Positions 47,390-56,382 of a stretch of DNA of 64,000 nucleotides are shown piece after piece. The DNA is from Marinicauda algicola. GTDB taxonomy: Bacteria; Pseudomonadota; Alphaproteobacteria; Caulobacterales; Maricaulaceae. The notes under the pieces were generated by a model, which was not told the DNA's origin, searched no databases, and worked only from the letters and a program-made list of their open reading frames with translations. The stretch covers positions 558,001 to 622,000 of the forward strand of contig NZ_CP071057.1 in NCBI RefSeq assembly GCF_017161425.1, given 5' to 3'. The stretch's first letter is position 1. Each line of letters opens with the position of its first letter. The translations under genes and the position numbers were made by a program.

Positions 47390-48595
47390 GTGACCGAAGG
47401 CGCATTGTCCCACATCAAGGTGCTCGACCTGTCCCGCGTGCTCGCCGGGCCCTGGTGCGCTCAGATCCTCGGCGATCTCGGAGCCGACGTGATCAAGGTC
47501 GAAAACCCCGCTTCCGGCGACGATACGCGCGGCTGGGGGCCGCCCTTCGTGACCGGCGAAGACGGCGAGCCGGGCGACGCGGCCTATTACCTGTGCGCCA
47601 ACCGGAACAAGCGGGCGATCGCGGTCAACATGGCCAGCGCGCAGGGTCAGGAGATCATTCGCAGGCTCGCCGCGCAGAGCGATGTGGTGATCGAGAACTT
47701 CAAGACCGGCGGGCTGAAGAAGTACGGGCTCGACTATGAGAGCCTGAAAGCGGTGAAGCCCGATCTGGTCTACTGTTCCATCACCGGTTTCGGCCAGACC
47801 GGGCCGCGAGCGGGTCTTCCCGGCTACGACTTCCTCATTCAGGCGATGGGCGGGCTGATGTCGATCACCGGCCACGATCAGCCCACCAAGGCGGGCATTC
47901 CGATCGTCGACCTGTTCACCGGCGTCTATGCCGCCACGGCGATCCTGGCGGCGCTCGCCGCGCGCGATCGCGGCCAGGGCGGGCAGCATGTCGACATGGC
48001 GCTGTTCGACGTTCAGGCCGCGATGCTCGCAAACCAGGCCGAGAATTTCCTCGTCGGCGGCAAGGTGCCCGGCCTGTCGGGCAATGCCCATCCCAACATC
48101 GTGCCGTATCAGGACTTTCCCACCTCGGACGGGCGGATCGCGGTGGCTGTCGGCTCGGATGGCCAGTTCGCGCGCTTCGCCGCCGCGCTCGGCCGGCCCG
48201 ACTGGGCGGAGGATCCGCGCTTTGCCAGGAATGCCGGCCGCGTGGAGAATCGCGAGGTGCTTGTGAGCGAGATCACGCTGGTGCTCTCGCGCGAAAGCGC
48301 AGCTCACTGGGAGGCGCGCCTGAACGAAGCCGGCGTGCCCTGCGGTCCGATCCACACCATCGCCCAGGTCTTTGGCGATTCCCAGGCCGAGGCCCGATCG
48401 CTGCGCCTCGACATGGCCCGTGCGAGCGGCACGGTTCCGCTCGTGGCCAGTCCGCTGCGCCTCTCGGCGACGCCGCCGGCCTACCACAGGCCGCCGCCCG
48501 GTTTCGCCGAACATACCGACGAGGTGCTGGTCGAACGCCTCGGCGCAACACCCTGCGAGCTGAAAAATTGGAAGGAGCAGGGAACCATCCGCTAG
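47390..48595 (+). CDS. CaiB/BaiF family CoA-transferase
   Basis: A 401-residue family III CoA-transferase. Typical motifs: IKVLDLSRVLAGPWCAQILG, DLGADVIKVENP, ENFKTGGLKKYGLDY, and the catalytic aspartate in LPGYDFLIQAMGGLMS. The GTG at 47390 with a GAGGA site nine bases upstream is preferred over a TTG at 47357. Members move CoA between carboxylic acids (for example succinyl-CoA and glutarate, or itaconate). The local context does not identify the substrate. Confidence 0.93.
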   Translation: MTEGALSHIKVLDLSRVLAGPWCAQILGDLGADVIKVENPASGDDTRGWGPPFVTGEDGEPGDAAYYLCANRNKRAIAVNMASAQGQEIIRRLAAQSDVVIENFKTGGLKKYGLDYESLKAVKPDLVYCSITGFGQTGPRAGLPGYDFLIQAMGGLMSITGHDQPTKAGIPIVDLFTGVYAATAILAALAARDRGQGGQHVDMALFDVQAAMLANQAENFLVGGKVPGLSGNAHPNIVPYQDFPTSDGRIAVAVGSDGQFARFAAALGRPDWAEDPRFARNAGRVENREVLVSEITLVLSRESAAHWEARLNEAGVPCGPIHTIAQVFGDSQAEARSLRLDMARASGTVPLVASPLRLSATPPAYHRPPPGFAEHTDEVLVERLGATPCELKNWKEQGTIR

Positions 48596-48681
48596 CCAGG
48601 GGATTATCCGGGCTGTCGATGTGGCGATCCGCCCGATGCGCGGCGGCTACATCCTGGGAGCGTCGCGTCTGGGGTTCCGAG

Positions 48682-48696
48682 CACTCGTGACGAGTG
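48682..48696. promoter_or_regulatory. Perfect palindrome upstream of the first OmpA-like gene
   Basis: CACTCGTGACGAGTG is a perfect palindrome with a one-base centre. It lies 43 bases before the ATG of the first OmpA-like gene and after the CoA-transferase gene. It is not repeated before the other two OmpA-like genes. It may be a regulator site or an mRNA leader hairpin. Confidence 0.45.
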
Positions 48697-48739
48697 GTCA
48701 TGTTCAACGAAGGGACTAGAAAGCCCGGAGGGGAAACGA

Positions 48740-49834
48740 ATGAAAAAACGGCTTCTCACAGCAGCCGCTGTCGGAGCCTTCCTGGCTGCGCCGTCTGCGG
48801 CGTTTGCCGATGAAGGTTGGTATGTCCGCGGCGCACTTGGCTACGGAGCGCCCGGTGACACCGATGTCACGGGTCTTCTCGACGGCGAAATCCAGGGCGA
48901 GAGCGATCTGCGCGAAGCCCTGGCGATCGGTTATGAGTGGGCCAACAACTACCGGCTCGAGGGCGAACTCGCGCACCGGTACACCGATACCGGTGCGGTC
49001 GGGAATTTCGAGGATAGCTACTCGAAGTTCCAGCAATGGTCCTTGATGCTGAACGGCTACTACGACTTCGACACGGGCTCCTGGTGGACGCCCTATATCG
49101 GCGCCGGCCTCGGCGTCGTGGAGTCGGAGGGCTCGTTCGCCGGCTGGACCACGGGCTCGCGCCCGCCGGGCAATACCGGCGCCAGCGACCCGCGCTTCCT
49201 GGAAGGGGACAACACCGAGCAGGCGCTCGCGTGGAACCTGATGGCCGGCATCGGCTGGGACCTCAGCCCGCAGCTCACGCTCGACACGGAGTATCGCTAC
49301 TTCCACGCCGGCGAGATGGACTATTTCGGCGATCCCGCTGTCCATGTCGACGGCATGGGGGGGCACGAGGCCTGGGTCGGCCTGCGCTACCTGTTCGCGG
49401 CTCCGCCCCCGCCGCCTCCTCCGCCGCCTCCGCCGCCTCCGCCCCCGCCTCCGCCGCCTCCGCCCCCGCCGCCTCCGCCGCCTCCGCCGGCGTGCGAGGA
49501 CATCGGCCGCGTGGTGTATTTCGAGTGGGATCGCTCGAACGTCACCGACCAGGCGCGTGCGGTGATCAACGCGGCGATCAACGACGCGCGTGAGTGCGGC
49601 GTCGCCTCGGTCGAGGTTGCCGGTCACGCGGACCGCTCCGGCCCGGCCAGCTACAATGTCGGCCTGTCCGAGCGGCGTGCCCGCGCGGTGCGGGACGAGC
49701 TGGTGCGCCTCGGCGTCCCGGCCTCGGCCATCACGCTGGAAGCCTTCGGCGAGAGCCGCCCGGCGGTCGAGACGCCCGACGGCGTTCGCGAGCCGCTCAA
49801 CCGGCGCGCCGAGATCACGATCGACCTGCGCTAG
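48740..49834 (+). CDS. OmpA-family outer membrane protein, copy 1
   Basis: A 364-residue outer membrane protein. The signal peptide is MKKRLLTAAAVGAFLAAPSAAFA. An eight-strand-type beta barrel follows (DEGWYVRGALGYGAPGDTDV to EAWVGLRYLF). Next is an uninterrupted run of 29 prolines (DNA 49403-49489), then the OmpA C-terminal peptidoglycan-binding domain (CEDIGRVVYFEWDRSNV, VEVAGHADRSG, YNVGLSERRARAV, LNRRAEITIDLR). It tethers the outer membrane to the cell wall. GAGGGG precedes the ATG. It is one of three tandem copies; the C-terminal domain is slightly different from copies 2 and 3 (GPASYNV, AVRDE). Confidence 0.95.
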   Translation: MKKRLLTAAAVGAFLAAPSAAFADEGWYVRGALGYGAPGDTDVTGLLDGEIQGESDLREALAIGYEWANNYRLEGELAHRYTDTGAVGNFEDSYSKFQQWSLMLNGYYDFDTGSWWTPYIGAGLGVVESEGSFAGWTTGSRPPGNTGASDPRFLEGDNTEQALAWNLMAGIGWDLSPQLTLDTEYRYFHAGEMDYFGDPAVHVDGMGGHEAWVGLRYLFAAPPPPPPPPPPPPPPPPPPPPPPPPPPPPPACEDIGRVVYFEWDRSNVTDQARAVINAAINDARECGVASVEVAGHADRSGPASYNVGLSERRARAVRDELVRLGVPASAITLEAFGESRPAVETPDGVREPLNRRAEITIDLR

Positions 49835-49861
49835 ATCGCAGAGATCGGATCACCGATTGGG

Positions 49862-49891
49862 AACGGCCCGGCTCTATGCCGGGCCGTTTTC
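49862..49891 (+). terminator. Terminator of OmpA-like copy 1
   Basis: AACGGCCCGGC pairs perfectly with GCCGGGCCGTT around TCTAT and ends in TTTT. The same hairpin, with the same preceding 27 bases, follows copies 2 and 3. Confidence 0.9.
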
Positions 49892-50117
49892 GTCTCGGGA
49901 CGAGGGTCCCTGCCGTTTCCGGACCGGCCAAACTTGGTGAAGGTGTGGTAAAAAGGGGACGCTGCCACTAAATCTCGCGAAGTCGTCGGGCTTTCGATGG
50001 AAAAAAATCGCCATACACGTAATTAGGGTGGCGTAGGAATGTCGTGTGCGCGAGATTCCATTCCTGAAAGCGGAAGTCCGCCGATGCGGTGGGCTCCCAA
50101 GTCCGAAGGGGATTCTT

Positions 50118-51200
50118 ATGAAGAAACGGCTTCTCACAGCGGCCGCAATCGGAGCCTTCCTGGCTGCGCCGTCTGCGGCGTTCGCCGACGAGGGTTGGTA
50201 CGTCCGCGGCGCGCTCGGCTATGGCGCCCCCGGCGACACCGATGTATCCGAGGCGCTGAACGGCGAGATCCAGGGCGAAGGTGAGCTTCGCGAGGCCTTG
50301 GCGATCGGTTACGACACGCCGGGCAATTTCCGCCTCGAGGCCGAACTCGCCCATCGTTACAACGACACCGGCGCGATCGGGAATTTCGAGGACAGCTACT
50401 CGAAGTTCCAGGCCTGGACGCTGATGCTGAACGGCTATTACGACTTCGATACGGGCTCCTGGTGGACGCCCTATGTCGGCGCCGGTCTCGGCATCGTCCA
50501 GTCCGATGCATCGCTCGCGGGCTGGATCACGGGGACGCGCCCGGCGGGCAATACCGGTGCAAGCGACCCGCGCTTCATCCAGGTTGACGATTCGGACAAT
50601 GCGATCGCCTACAATCTGATCGCGGGCATCGGCTGGCAGCTCAGCCGGCAGCTGACGCTGGATACCGAGTACCGCTATTTCGGCTACGGCGACACGAGCT
50701 ACACGCTCGTCGACGTCGACCGTCTCGATGGCCACGAGGCCTGGGTCGGCCTGCGCTACCTGTTCGCGGCTCCGCCCCCGCCGCCCCCGCCGCCCCCGCC
50801 GCCTCCTCCGCCTCCTCCGCCGCCTCCGCCCCCGCCGCCTCCGCCGCCTCCGCCGGCGTGCGAGGACATCGGCCGCGTGGTGTATTTCGAGTGGGATCGC
50901 TCGAACGTCACCGACCAGGCGCGTGCGGTGATCAACGCGGCGATCAACGACGCGCGTGAGTGCGGCGTCGCCTCGGTCGAGGTTGCCGGTCACGCCGACC
51001 GCTCGGGTTCGGCGGCCTACAATGTGGGCCTGTCCGAGCGCCGCGCGCGTGCCGTGCAGGACGAGCTGGTGCGCCTCGGCGTCCCGGCTTCGGCCATCAC
51101 GCTGGAAGCCTTCGGCGAGAGCCGCCCGGCGGTCGAGACGCCCGACGGCGTTCGCGAACCGCTCAACCGGCGCGCCGAGATCACGATCGACCTGCGCTAG
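50118..51200 (+). CDS. OmpA-family outer membrane protein, copy 2
   Basis: A 360-residue paralogue of copies 1 and 3. The signal peptide (MKKRLLTAAAIGAFLAAPSA) is almost that of copy 1; the barrel differs in surface parts (YDTPGNFRLEAELAHRYNDT, SYTLVDVDRLDG). The linker is an uninterrupted run of 28 prolines (50772-50855). From the end of the linker to the terminator its DNA appears identical to copy 3. The start at 50118 follows GAAGGGGA. A long 283-base upstream gap with AT-rich patches (GGAAAAAAATCG; ACGTAATTAGGG) suggests its own promoter. Confidence 0.95.
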   Translation: MKKRLLTAAAIGAFLAAPSAAFADEGWYVRGALGYGAPGDTDVSEALNGEIQGEGELREALAIGYDTPGNFRLEAELAHRYNDTGAIGNFEDSYSKFQAWTLMLNGYYDFDTGSWWTPYVGAGLGIVQSDASLAGWITGTRPAGNTGASDPRFIQVDDSDNAIAYNLIAGIGWQLSRQLTLDTEYRYFGYGDTSYTLVDVDRLDGHEAWVGLRYLFAAPPPPPPPPPPPPPPPPPPPPPPPPPPPPACEDIGRVVYFEWDRSNVTDQARAVINAAINDARECGVASVEVAGHADRSGSAAYNVGLSERRARAVQDELVRLGVPASAITLEAFGESRPAVETPDGVREPLNRRAEITIDLR

Positions 51201-51227
51201 ATCGCAGAGATCGGATCACCGATTGGG

Positions 51228-51265
51228 AACGGCCCGGCTCTATGCCGGGCCGTTTTCCTTTTTGT
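51228..51265 (+). terminator. Terminator of OmpA-like copy 2
   Basis: The same AACGGCCCGGC-TCTAT-GCCGGGCCGTT hairpin as copies 1 and 3, here followed by TTCCTTTTTG. The flank diverges from the other copies right after the stem. A further weak hairpin with a T-rich tail lies at 51335-51357. Confidence 0.9.
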
Positions 51266-51421
51266 GGCATTTTTGCCGCGCCGCACCGATGAATGGGCGC
51301 TGACATGAAAATGTCGTCATCGCGACACGAACCTGCCCGTCAAGATGGGCTTTTCTTCGCTCGAACCGCGCCCGAGCCGGTGTGACCCAAACAAATAGAG
51401 CCAACGAGGGATATTGAAGTC

Positions 51422-52516
51422 ATGAAGAGACAACTCCTTGCCGCGTCCGCCCTTGCGGCGCTGGCATTCCCGGCCTCCGCCCATGCCGATGAAGGCTGGT
51501 ATGTCCGCGGGGCGCTGGGCTATGGCGCGCCCGGCGACACCGACGTGTCCGGCGCGCTCGACGGCGAGATCCAGGGCGAGAGCGATCTGCGCGAAGCGCT
51601 CGCGATCGGTTATGAGTGGGCCAATAACTTCCGCCTCGAAGGCGAGCTGGCGCACCGCTACAACGACACCGGCGCGATCGGGCATTTCGAGGACAGCCAC
51701 TCGAAATTCCAGGCCTGGTCGCTGATGCTGAACGGCATCTACGACTTCGACACCGGTTCCTGGTGGACACCCTATGTGGGCGCCGGCCTGGGCTGGGTCG
51801 AATCCAACGCCTCGCTCGCCGGCTGGACCACGGGCTCGCGCCCGGCGGGCAATACCGGCGCCAGCGACCCGCGCTTCATCCAGACCGAGGATTCCGACAA
51901 CGCGCTCGCCTACAACCTCATCGCCGGTATCGCCTGGCAGCTCGGCTCGCAGCTGACGCTGGACACCGAGTATCGCTATTTCGGCTATGGCGAGACCGAC
52001 TATAACCCGGGCATCCAGGTCGACCGCCTGGGCGGCCACGAGGCCTGGCTCGGCCTGCGCTACTCCTTCGCGCGTCCGGCCGCCCCGGCGCCCGTGCCGC
52101 CGGCCCCGCCGCAGCCCGCCCCGCAGCCCGAACCGCGTCCCCAGCCCCAGCCGCAGCCCGCGCCTCCGCCGGCGTGCGAGGACATCGGCCGCGTGGTGTA
52201 TTTCGAGTGGGATCGCTCGAACGTCACCGACCAGGCGCGTGCGGTGATCAACGCGGCGATCAACGACGCGCGTGAGTGCGGCGTCGCCTCGGTCGAGGTT
52301 GCCGGTCACGCCGACCGCTCGGGTTCGGCGGCCTACAATGTGGGCCTGTCCGAGCGCCGCGCGCGTGCCGTGCAGGACGAGCTGGTGCGCCTCGGCGTCC
52401 CGGCTTCGGCCATCACGCTGGAAGCCTTCGGCGAGAGCCGCCCGGCGGTCGAGACGCCCGACGGCGTTCGCGAACCGCTCAACCGGCGCGCCGAGATCAC
52501 GATCGACCTGCGCTAG
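51422..52516 (+). CDS. OmpA-family outer membrane protein, copy 3
   Basis: A 364-residue paralogue. Its signal peptide differs (MKRQLLAASALAALAFPASA) and the barrel follows copy 1 more closely in places (IGYEWANN, GWTTGSRP) and copy 2 in others (NDTGAIG, YFGYGETDY). The linker is a mixed Pro/Ala/Gln stretch (APAPVPPAPPQPAPQPEPRP) rather than polyproline. The C-terminal peptidoglycan-binding domain is the same as in copy 2. Like the others it should be a beta barrel bound to peptidoglycan. It may be the ancestral linker form, with polyproline derived in the other two. Confidence 0.95.
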   Translation: MKRQLLAASALAALAFPASAHADEGWYVRGALGYGAPGDTDVSGALDGEIQGESDLREALAIGYEWANNFRLEGELAHRYNDTGAIGHFEDSHSKFQAWSLMLNGIYDFDTGSWWTPYVGAGLGWVESNASLAGWTTGSRPAGNTGASDPRFIQTEDSDNALAYNLIAGIAWQLGSQLTLDTEYRYFGYGETDYNPGIQVDRLGGHEAWLGLRYSFARPAAPAPVPPAPPQPAPQPEPRPQPQPQPAPPPACEDIGRVVYFEWDRSNVTDQARAVINAAINDARECGVASVEVAGHADRSGSAAYNVGLSERRARAVQDELVRLGVPASAITLEAFGESRPAVETPDGVREPLNRRAEITIDLR

Positions 52517-52543
52517 ATCGCAGAGATCGGATCACCGATTGGG

Positions 52544-52573
52544 AACGGCCCGGCTCTATGCCGGGCCGTTTTC
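52544..52573 (+). terminator. Terminator of OmpA-like copy 3
   Basis: The third copy of the AACGGCCCGGC-TCTAT-GCCGGGCCGTT hairpin. Beyond the stem it keeps CGTCTCGGG, shared with copy 1 but not copy 2. Confidence 0.9.
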
Positions 52574-52597
52574 GTCTCGGGGATGGCGATGCGGACA

Positions 52598-52616
52598 GGC
52601 CCGCGGCTTGACCGGG
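52598..52616. repeat. Fragment of the dispersed palindromic repeat
   Basis: AGGCCCGCGGCTTGACCGGG matches, in inverted orientation, the right arm of the element at 11433-11545 (CGGCTTGACCGGG is shared exactly). It lies in the 212-base gap before the PLP lyase gene, which otherwise shows no clear signal. Confidence 0.45.
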
Positions 52617-52728
52617 ACGGGGGACCGGGGGCAAGACAGCACTCATCGCTCGAATGCCGAGATGCGCCGCCGCGGCCCGACCGCGCCCGCGCGTCGGCGC
52701 CAAGACCCATTCAGGAAGGACCGACCCG

Positions 52729-54021
52729 ATGAGCAAGCCGGAAACCCCGTACCGAAAGCGCGCCCTCGGCGACCGGCCGCTTGCCCCGGAAACGCTTGCG
52801 ATGAGCTACGGCTACGACGCCAAGCTCTCGGAAGGCTCGATCAAGCCGCCGATTTTCCAGACCTCGACCTTCGTCTTCTCCTCGGCAGAGGAGGGCGCCG
52901 CCTTCTTCCGCGTGATGGGCGGGCGGGCCGTGCACGGCGACCCGGTCACGCCGGGCCTCATGTATTCGCGCTTCAACAATCCCAATGTCGAGGTGATCGA
53001 GGACCGGCTCACCGTGTTCGAGGGCGCGGACGAGGCCTGCGTCTTCTCCTCCGGCATGGGCGCGATCTCCACCGTGCTGATGGCCTTCGCCCACAGCGGG
53101 GACGTCGTGCTGCAGTCGACCCCGCTCTATGGCGGGACCGAGACGCTGATCCGCAATGTCATGCCGAATTATGGCGTGAAGAGTTTCGACTTCGTCGCAG
53201 GCGCGCCGGAGGATGAAATCCGCCAGAGCGTCGAAAAGGCGCTCCAGGCCGGCAAGGTCAAGGCGATCTATACCGAGACCCCGACCAATCCGACCAACGA
53301 GCTCGTGGATATCGAATTCATGAAGAGGCTCGCGGACGAGATCGGCGAACGCCAAGGCTATCGCCCGCCGGTGATCGTGGACAACACCGTGCTCGGCCCG
53401 ATCGGGCAGAAGCCGCTGAAGCTCGGTGCGGACATCATCGTCTACTCGCTCACCAAATACATTGGCGGCCATTCCGACCTGATCGCCGGGGCCGCGCTCG
53501 GCTCGAGCGAGTACATGCAGACGGTCAGGAAGCTGCGCTCGGCCATCGGGACCAATCTCGATCCCAACACGTGCTGGATGCTGGCCCGCTCGCTGGAGAC
53601 GGTGACGCTGCGCATGAAGGCCGCCTTCGAGGGCGCGCGCAAGGTCGCCGAATTCCTCAAGGGCCATCCCAAGGTCGAGAAGGTGCGCTATCTCGGCTTC
53701 CTGGAAGAAGGCAGCCGCGACCACAGGGTCCACGCCCGGCAGAGCGGGGACTCCCACGGCTCGACCTTCTCCTTCGACGTGAAGGGCGGCCAGGAAGGCG
53801 CCTTCCGCATGCTCAACGCGCTCAAGGTGGCCAAGCTCGCCGTCAGCCTGGGCGGGACCGAAACGCTGATCTGCCACCCCGGCACGACCACCCACGCCGG
53901 GGTCGATCCCGAGCTCAGGAAGCGCCTCGGCTTCACCGAGGGCATGGTGCGGGTCTCGATCGGCATCGAGAATCCGGACGACCTCATCGCCGATTTCGAG
54001 CAGGCGCTCGAGGCGGTCTGA
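52729..54021 (+). CDS. Cys/Met metabolism PLP-dependent lyase (methionine gamma-lyase-like)
   Basis: A 430-residue fold-type I PLP enzyme of the cystathionine gamma-synthase/methionine gamma-lyase group. Motifs include YSRFNNPNVEVIEDRL, CVFSSGMGAISTVLMA, TETPTNPTNELVDI and the PLP lysine in YSLTKYIGGHSDLIAG. The end, ETLICHPGTTTHAGVDPELR, is typical. Long form and lack of neighbouring sulfur genes leave the substrate open: methionine, homocysteine or cystathionine. The start at 52729 follows AGGAAGGA. The M20 hydrolase gene starts 41 bases later and the ast genes follow, so it may be in an amino-acid catabolic operon. Confidence 0.9.
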   Translation: MSKPETPYRKRALGDRPLAPETLAMSYGYDAKLSEGSIKPPIFQTSTFVFSSAEEGAAFFRVMGGRAVHGDPVTPGLMYSRFNNPNVEVIEDRLTVFEGADEACVFSSGMGAISTVLMAFAHSGDVVLQSTPLYGGTETLIRNVMPNYGVKSFDFVAGAPEDEIRQSVEKALQAGKVKAIYTETPTNPTNELVDIEFMKRLADEIGERQGYRPPVIVDNTVLGPIGQKPLKLGADIIVYSLTKYIGGHSDLIAGAALGSSEYMQTVRKLRSAIGTNLDPNTCWMLARSLETVTLRMKAAFEGARKVAEFLKGHPKVEKVRYLGFLEEGSRDHRVHARQSGDSHGSTFSFDVKGGQEGAFRMLNALKVAKLAVSLGGTETLICHPGTTTHAGVDPELRKRLGFTEGMVRVSIGIENPDDLIADFEQALEAV

Positions 54022-54062
54022 ACCCGGCCCCACCGTCACCGCAAGCCGCTCAGGGATGGCGC

Positions 54063-55322
54063 ATGAGCGAGATCACGCTCGATTCCGAAGAAAGACAGGT
54101 CCTCGACTGGGTCGACAGCCGCGCCGATCACATGATCGCGACGGTCAAGGACTGGTCGCGGATCAATTCGGGCAGCCATAACCGCGCGGGCCTCGACGCC
54201 ATGCGCAAGCGCCTCTCCGAGGCCTTCGGCGAGCTGGAGGCGGACGCCTGCGAGGTCGAACTGCCGTCCTCGCAGGTCGTGGAGAAGACCGGCGATATCC
54301 GCGATGTCGAATATGCCCCGGCCCTGAAGGTCTCCAAGCGCCCCGATGCGCCGGTGCGCATCGTGCTGACCGGTCACATGGACACGGTCTTTCCCTCCGA
54401 GTCCGGCTTCCAGGACTGGGCGCTGTGGGACGAGGACACGCTCAACGGGCCTGGCGTGGCCGACATGAAAGGCGGGCTGCTGGTGATGCTGCACGCGCTG
54501 CTCGGCCTGGAACGCAGCCCCTGGGCGGGGCGGATCGGCTATGACGTGCTGATCAGCCCCGACGAGGAGATCGGCTCGCTGGGCTCCGGCCCGAAGCTCG
54601 CCGAGCTCGGCCGCCGCGCCGATGTCGGCATGACCTACGAGCCGGCGCTCGCGGACGGCTCGCTTGCCGGGGCGCGCAAGGGCTCGGGCAATTTCACGCT
54701 GCGGGTGAGGGGACGGGCCGCCCATGCCGGGCGCGAACATCATCTGGGACGCAATGCCATCGTGGCGGCGGCCGAGTTCGCGGCCGCGCTCGACCGGCTG
54801 AACGGCAAGCGCCAGGACGTCACCTTCAACGTCTCGCGCATCGAGGGCGGCGGCGCGCCCAACGTGGTGCCCGATCTCGGCATCGTGCGCTTCAATTGCC
54901 GCGTCCCCGCCGAGGCCGATGCCGCCTGGGCGAGCGAGGAGATGAAAAACCTCGTCGACGCGGTGAACCGGCGCGACGGGATCGCGGCCGACCTGCACGG
55001 CGGCTTCACCCGCCCGCCCAAGCCGATGACGCCGGCGAACCTGCAGGTGTTCGAGTGGACGCGCACCGCCGGCAAGGCGATCGGCCTCGACATCGCCTGG
55101 AAGGACACCGGCGGGGTGTGCGAGGGCAATAATCTGTGGGCGTCGGGCTGTCCCAACGTGGATACGCTGGGCGTGCGCGGGGCGGACATCCATTCCGATC
55201 GCGAGATCGCCAAGCTGTCGAGCTTTGCCGAAAAGGCGAAGCTCTCCGCCGTGATGCTGATGAAGTTCGCCCGCGGCGAATTCGATGCCCGCAAGGCCCG
55301 CGCGCTCGCACGCGGCAGTTAG
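54063..55322 (+). CDS. M20 family metallohydrolase in the arginine succinyltransferase cluster
   Basis: A 419-residue M20 peptidase/deacylase of the carboxypeptidase G2-like type. The two-zinc site is visible: TGHMDTVFP (His105, Asp107), NGPGVADMKGG (Asp134), SPDEEIGS (Glu168, Glu169) and a late His in DIHSDREIA. A dimerisation domain interrupts the catalytic one, as usual. It lies directly upstream of astA, astD and astB. The pathway needs a succinylglutamate desuccinylase (AstE), which is absent here; an M20 enzyme could do that amide hydrolysis, but this is inference from position. Confidence 0.9.
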   Translation: MSEITLDSEERQVLDWVDSRADHMIATVKDWSRINSGSHNRAGLDAMRKRLSEAFGELEADACEVELPSSQVVEKTGDIRDVEYAPALKVSKRPDAPVRIVLTGHMDTVFPSESGFQDWALWDEDTLNGPGVADMKGGLLVMLHALLGLERSPWAGRIGYDVLISPDEEIGSLGSGPKLAELGRRADVGMTYEPALADGSLAGARKGSGNFTLRVRGRAAHAGREHHLGRNAIVAAAEFAAALDRLNGKRQDVTFNVSRIEGGGAPNVVPDLGIVRFNCRVPAEADAAWASEEMKNLVDAVNRRDGIAADLHGGFTRPPKPMTPANLQVFEWTRTAGKAIGLDIAWKDTGGVCEGNNLWASGCPNVDTLGVRGADIHSDREIAKLSSFAEKAKLSAVMLMKFARGEFDARKARALARGS

Positions 55323-55371
55323 GAACGCAAGGTCCGCGCGGCCCCGCGCGGCGATGGGAAAGGAAGACCGG

Positions 55372-56382
55372 ATGCTGGTCGTTCGTGCCGCCCGCCGGGC
55401 GGATCATGGCGCATTCATCGATCTCGCCCGCAAGGCAGGGCCGGGCTTTACCAGCCTGTCGCTGGACGACGCGGCGCTCGAGGACAAGCTCGCCAAGTCC
55501 GAGGACAGCTATGCCGGCCGGCTCGATGAGCCCTCCGACGTCTGCTACCAGCTCATGCTCGAGGAATCCGAAAGCGGTGAGATCTTCGGCACGGCGGCGG
55601 TGAAGGCCGCGATCGGGCTGAAGAAACCCTATTTCGACTTCAAGATCTTCACGCTCGCCCAGGCCTCGAAAGAAGCCGATCAGCGCTTCGACATGGAGGC
55701 GATGCTGCTGGTCAACGATTTCGCCGGTTCCACGGAGGTCGGCTCGCTCTATGTGCGCGATGCGGCGCGCGGGACCGGAGCGGGGCGTCTCATCGCCCAG
55801 TCGCGCTACATGCTGATGGCGGCCGACACCTCGCGTTTCGGCGACACCGTCGTGGCGGAGCTGCGCGGGGTCGTGGATGCGCAGGGCTACTCGCCGTTCT
55901 ACGAATATGTCACGAGGCCGTTCTTCAGGATGAGCTTCGAGGAGGCCGACCGGCTGTCGGCGGCCACCGACAACCAGTTCATCCTCGACCTGATGCCGGT
56001 CCATCCGATCTATGTCGACCTCCTGCCTTCGGAGGCCCGCGCCGTGATCGGCCAGACCCATCCCCACGGCGTGAATGCGCGCCGCCTGCTGGAGTGGGAG
56101 GGTTTCGAGTACGATCGCTATGTCGATATCTTCGACGCCGGCCCGCTCGTTTCCTGCCGCACCGAGAAGGTCCGCACCATCAGGAACAGCCGGCGGGTCA
56201 GCGTCGGGGACGCGACGGGCGAGGCGGTCCAGGCGATGGTCTCCACCGACCGCATCGACGATTTCCGCTGCGTGTTCACCGAGATCGTGGCGACCGAGGA
56301 GAGGGTGAGATTGAGCGAGCAGGCGCGGCGCGCCCTCGATCTCACGCATGGCGAAGCAGCACGGATCTGGGTACGCGAATGA
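55372..56382 (+). CDS. astA: Arginine N-succinyltransferase
   Basis: A 336-residue enzyme that transfers succinyl from succinyl-CoA to arginine, the first step of the ammonia-producing arginine pathway. Family signatures: LVVRAARRADHGAFIDLARK, GPGFTSLSLDD, GSLYVRDAARGTGAGRLIAQ, AELRGVVDAQGYSPFYEYVT and QTHPHGVNARRLLEWEGF. The start at 55372 has AAAGGAAG upstream. The stop overlaps the astD start by four bases, so translation is coupled. Confidence 0.95.
   Translation: MLVVRAARRADHGAFIDLARKAGPGFTSLSLDDAALEDKLAKSEDSYAGRLDEPSDVCYQLMLEESESGEIFGTAAVKAAIGLKKPYFDFKIFTLAQASKEADQRFDMEAMLLVNDFAGSTEVGSLYVRDAARGTGAGRLIAQSRYMLMAADTSRFGDTVVAELRGVVDAQGYSPFYEYVTRPFFRMSFEEADRLSAATDNQFILDLMPVHPIYVDLLPSEARAVIGQTHPHGVNARRLLEWEGFEYDRYVDIFDAGPLVSCRTEKVRTIRNSRRVSVGDATGEAVQAMVSTDRIDDFRCVFTEIVATEERVRLSEQARRALDLTHGEAARIWVRE

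Noticed and set aside
49400-50860. Regular CCG/CCT repeats considered as CRISPR or satellite DNA
   Set aside because: They are in frame as proline codons within OmpA-like genes; there are no spacers and no cas genes.
52517-52728. Possible SAM or SAH riboswitch before the PLP lyase gene
   Set aside because: I could not find the conserved core of any SAM-responsive class; the gap holds the terminator of the preceding gene and a repeat fragment.
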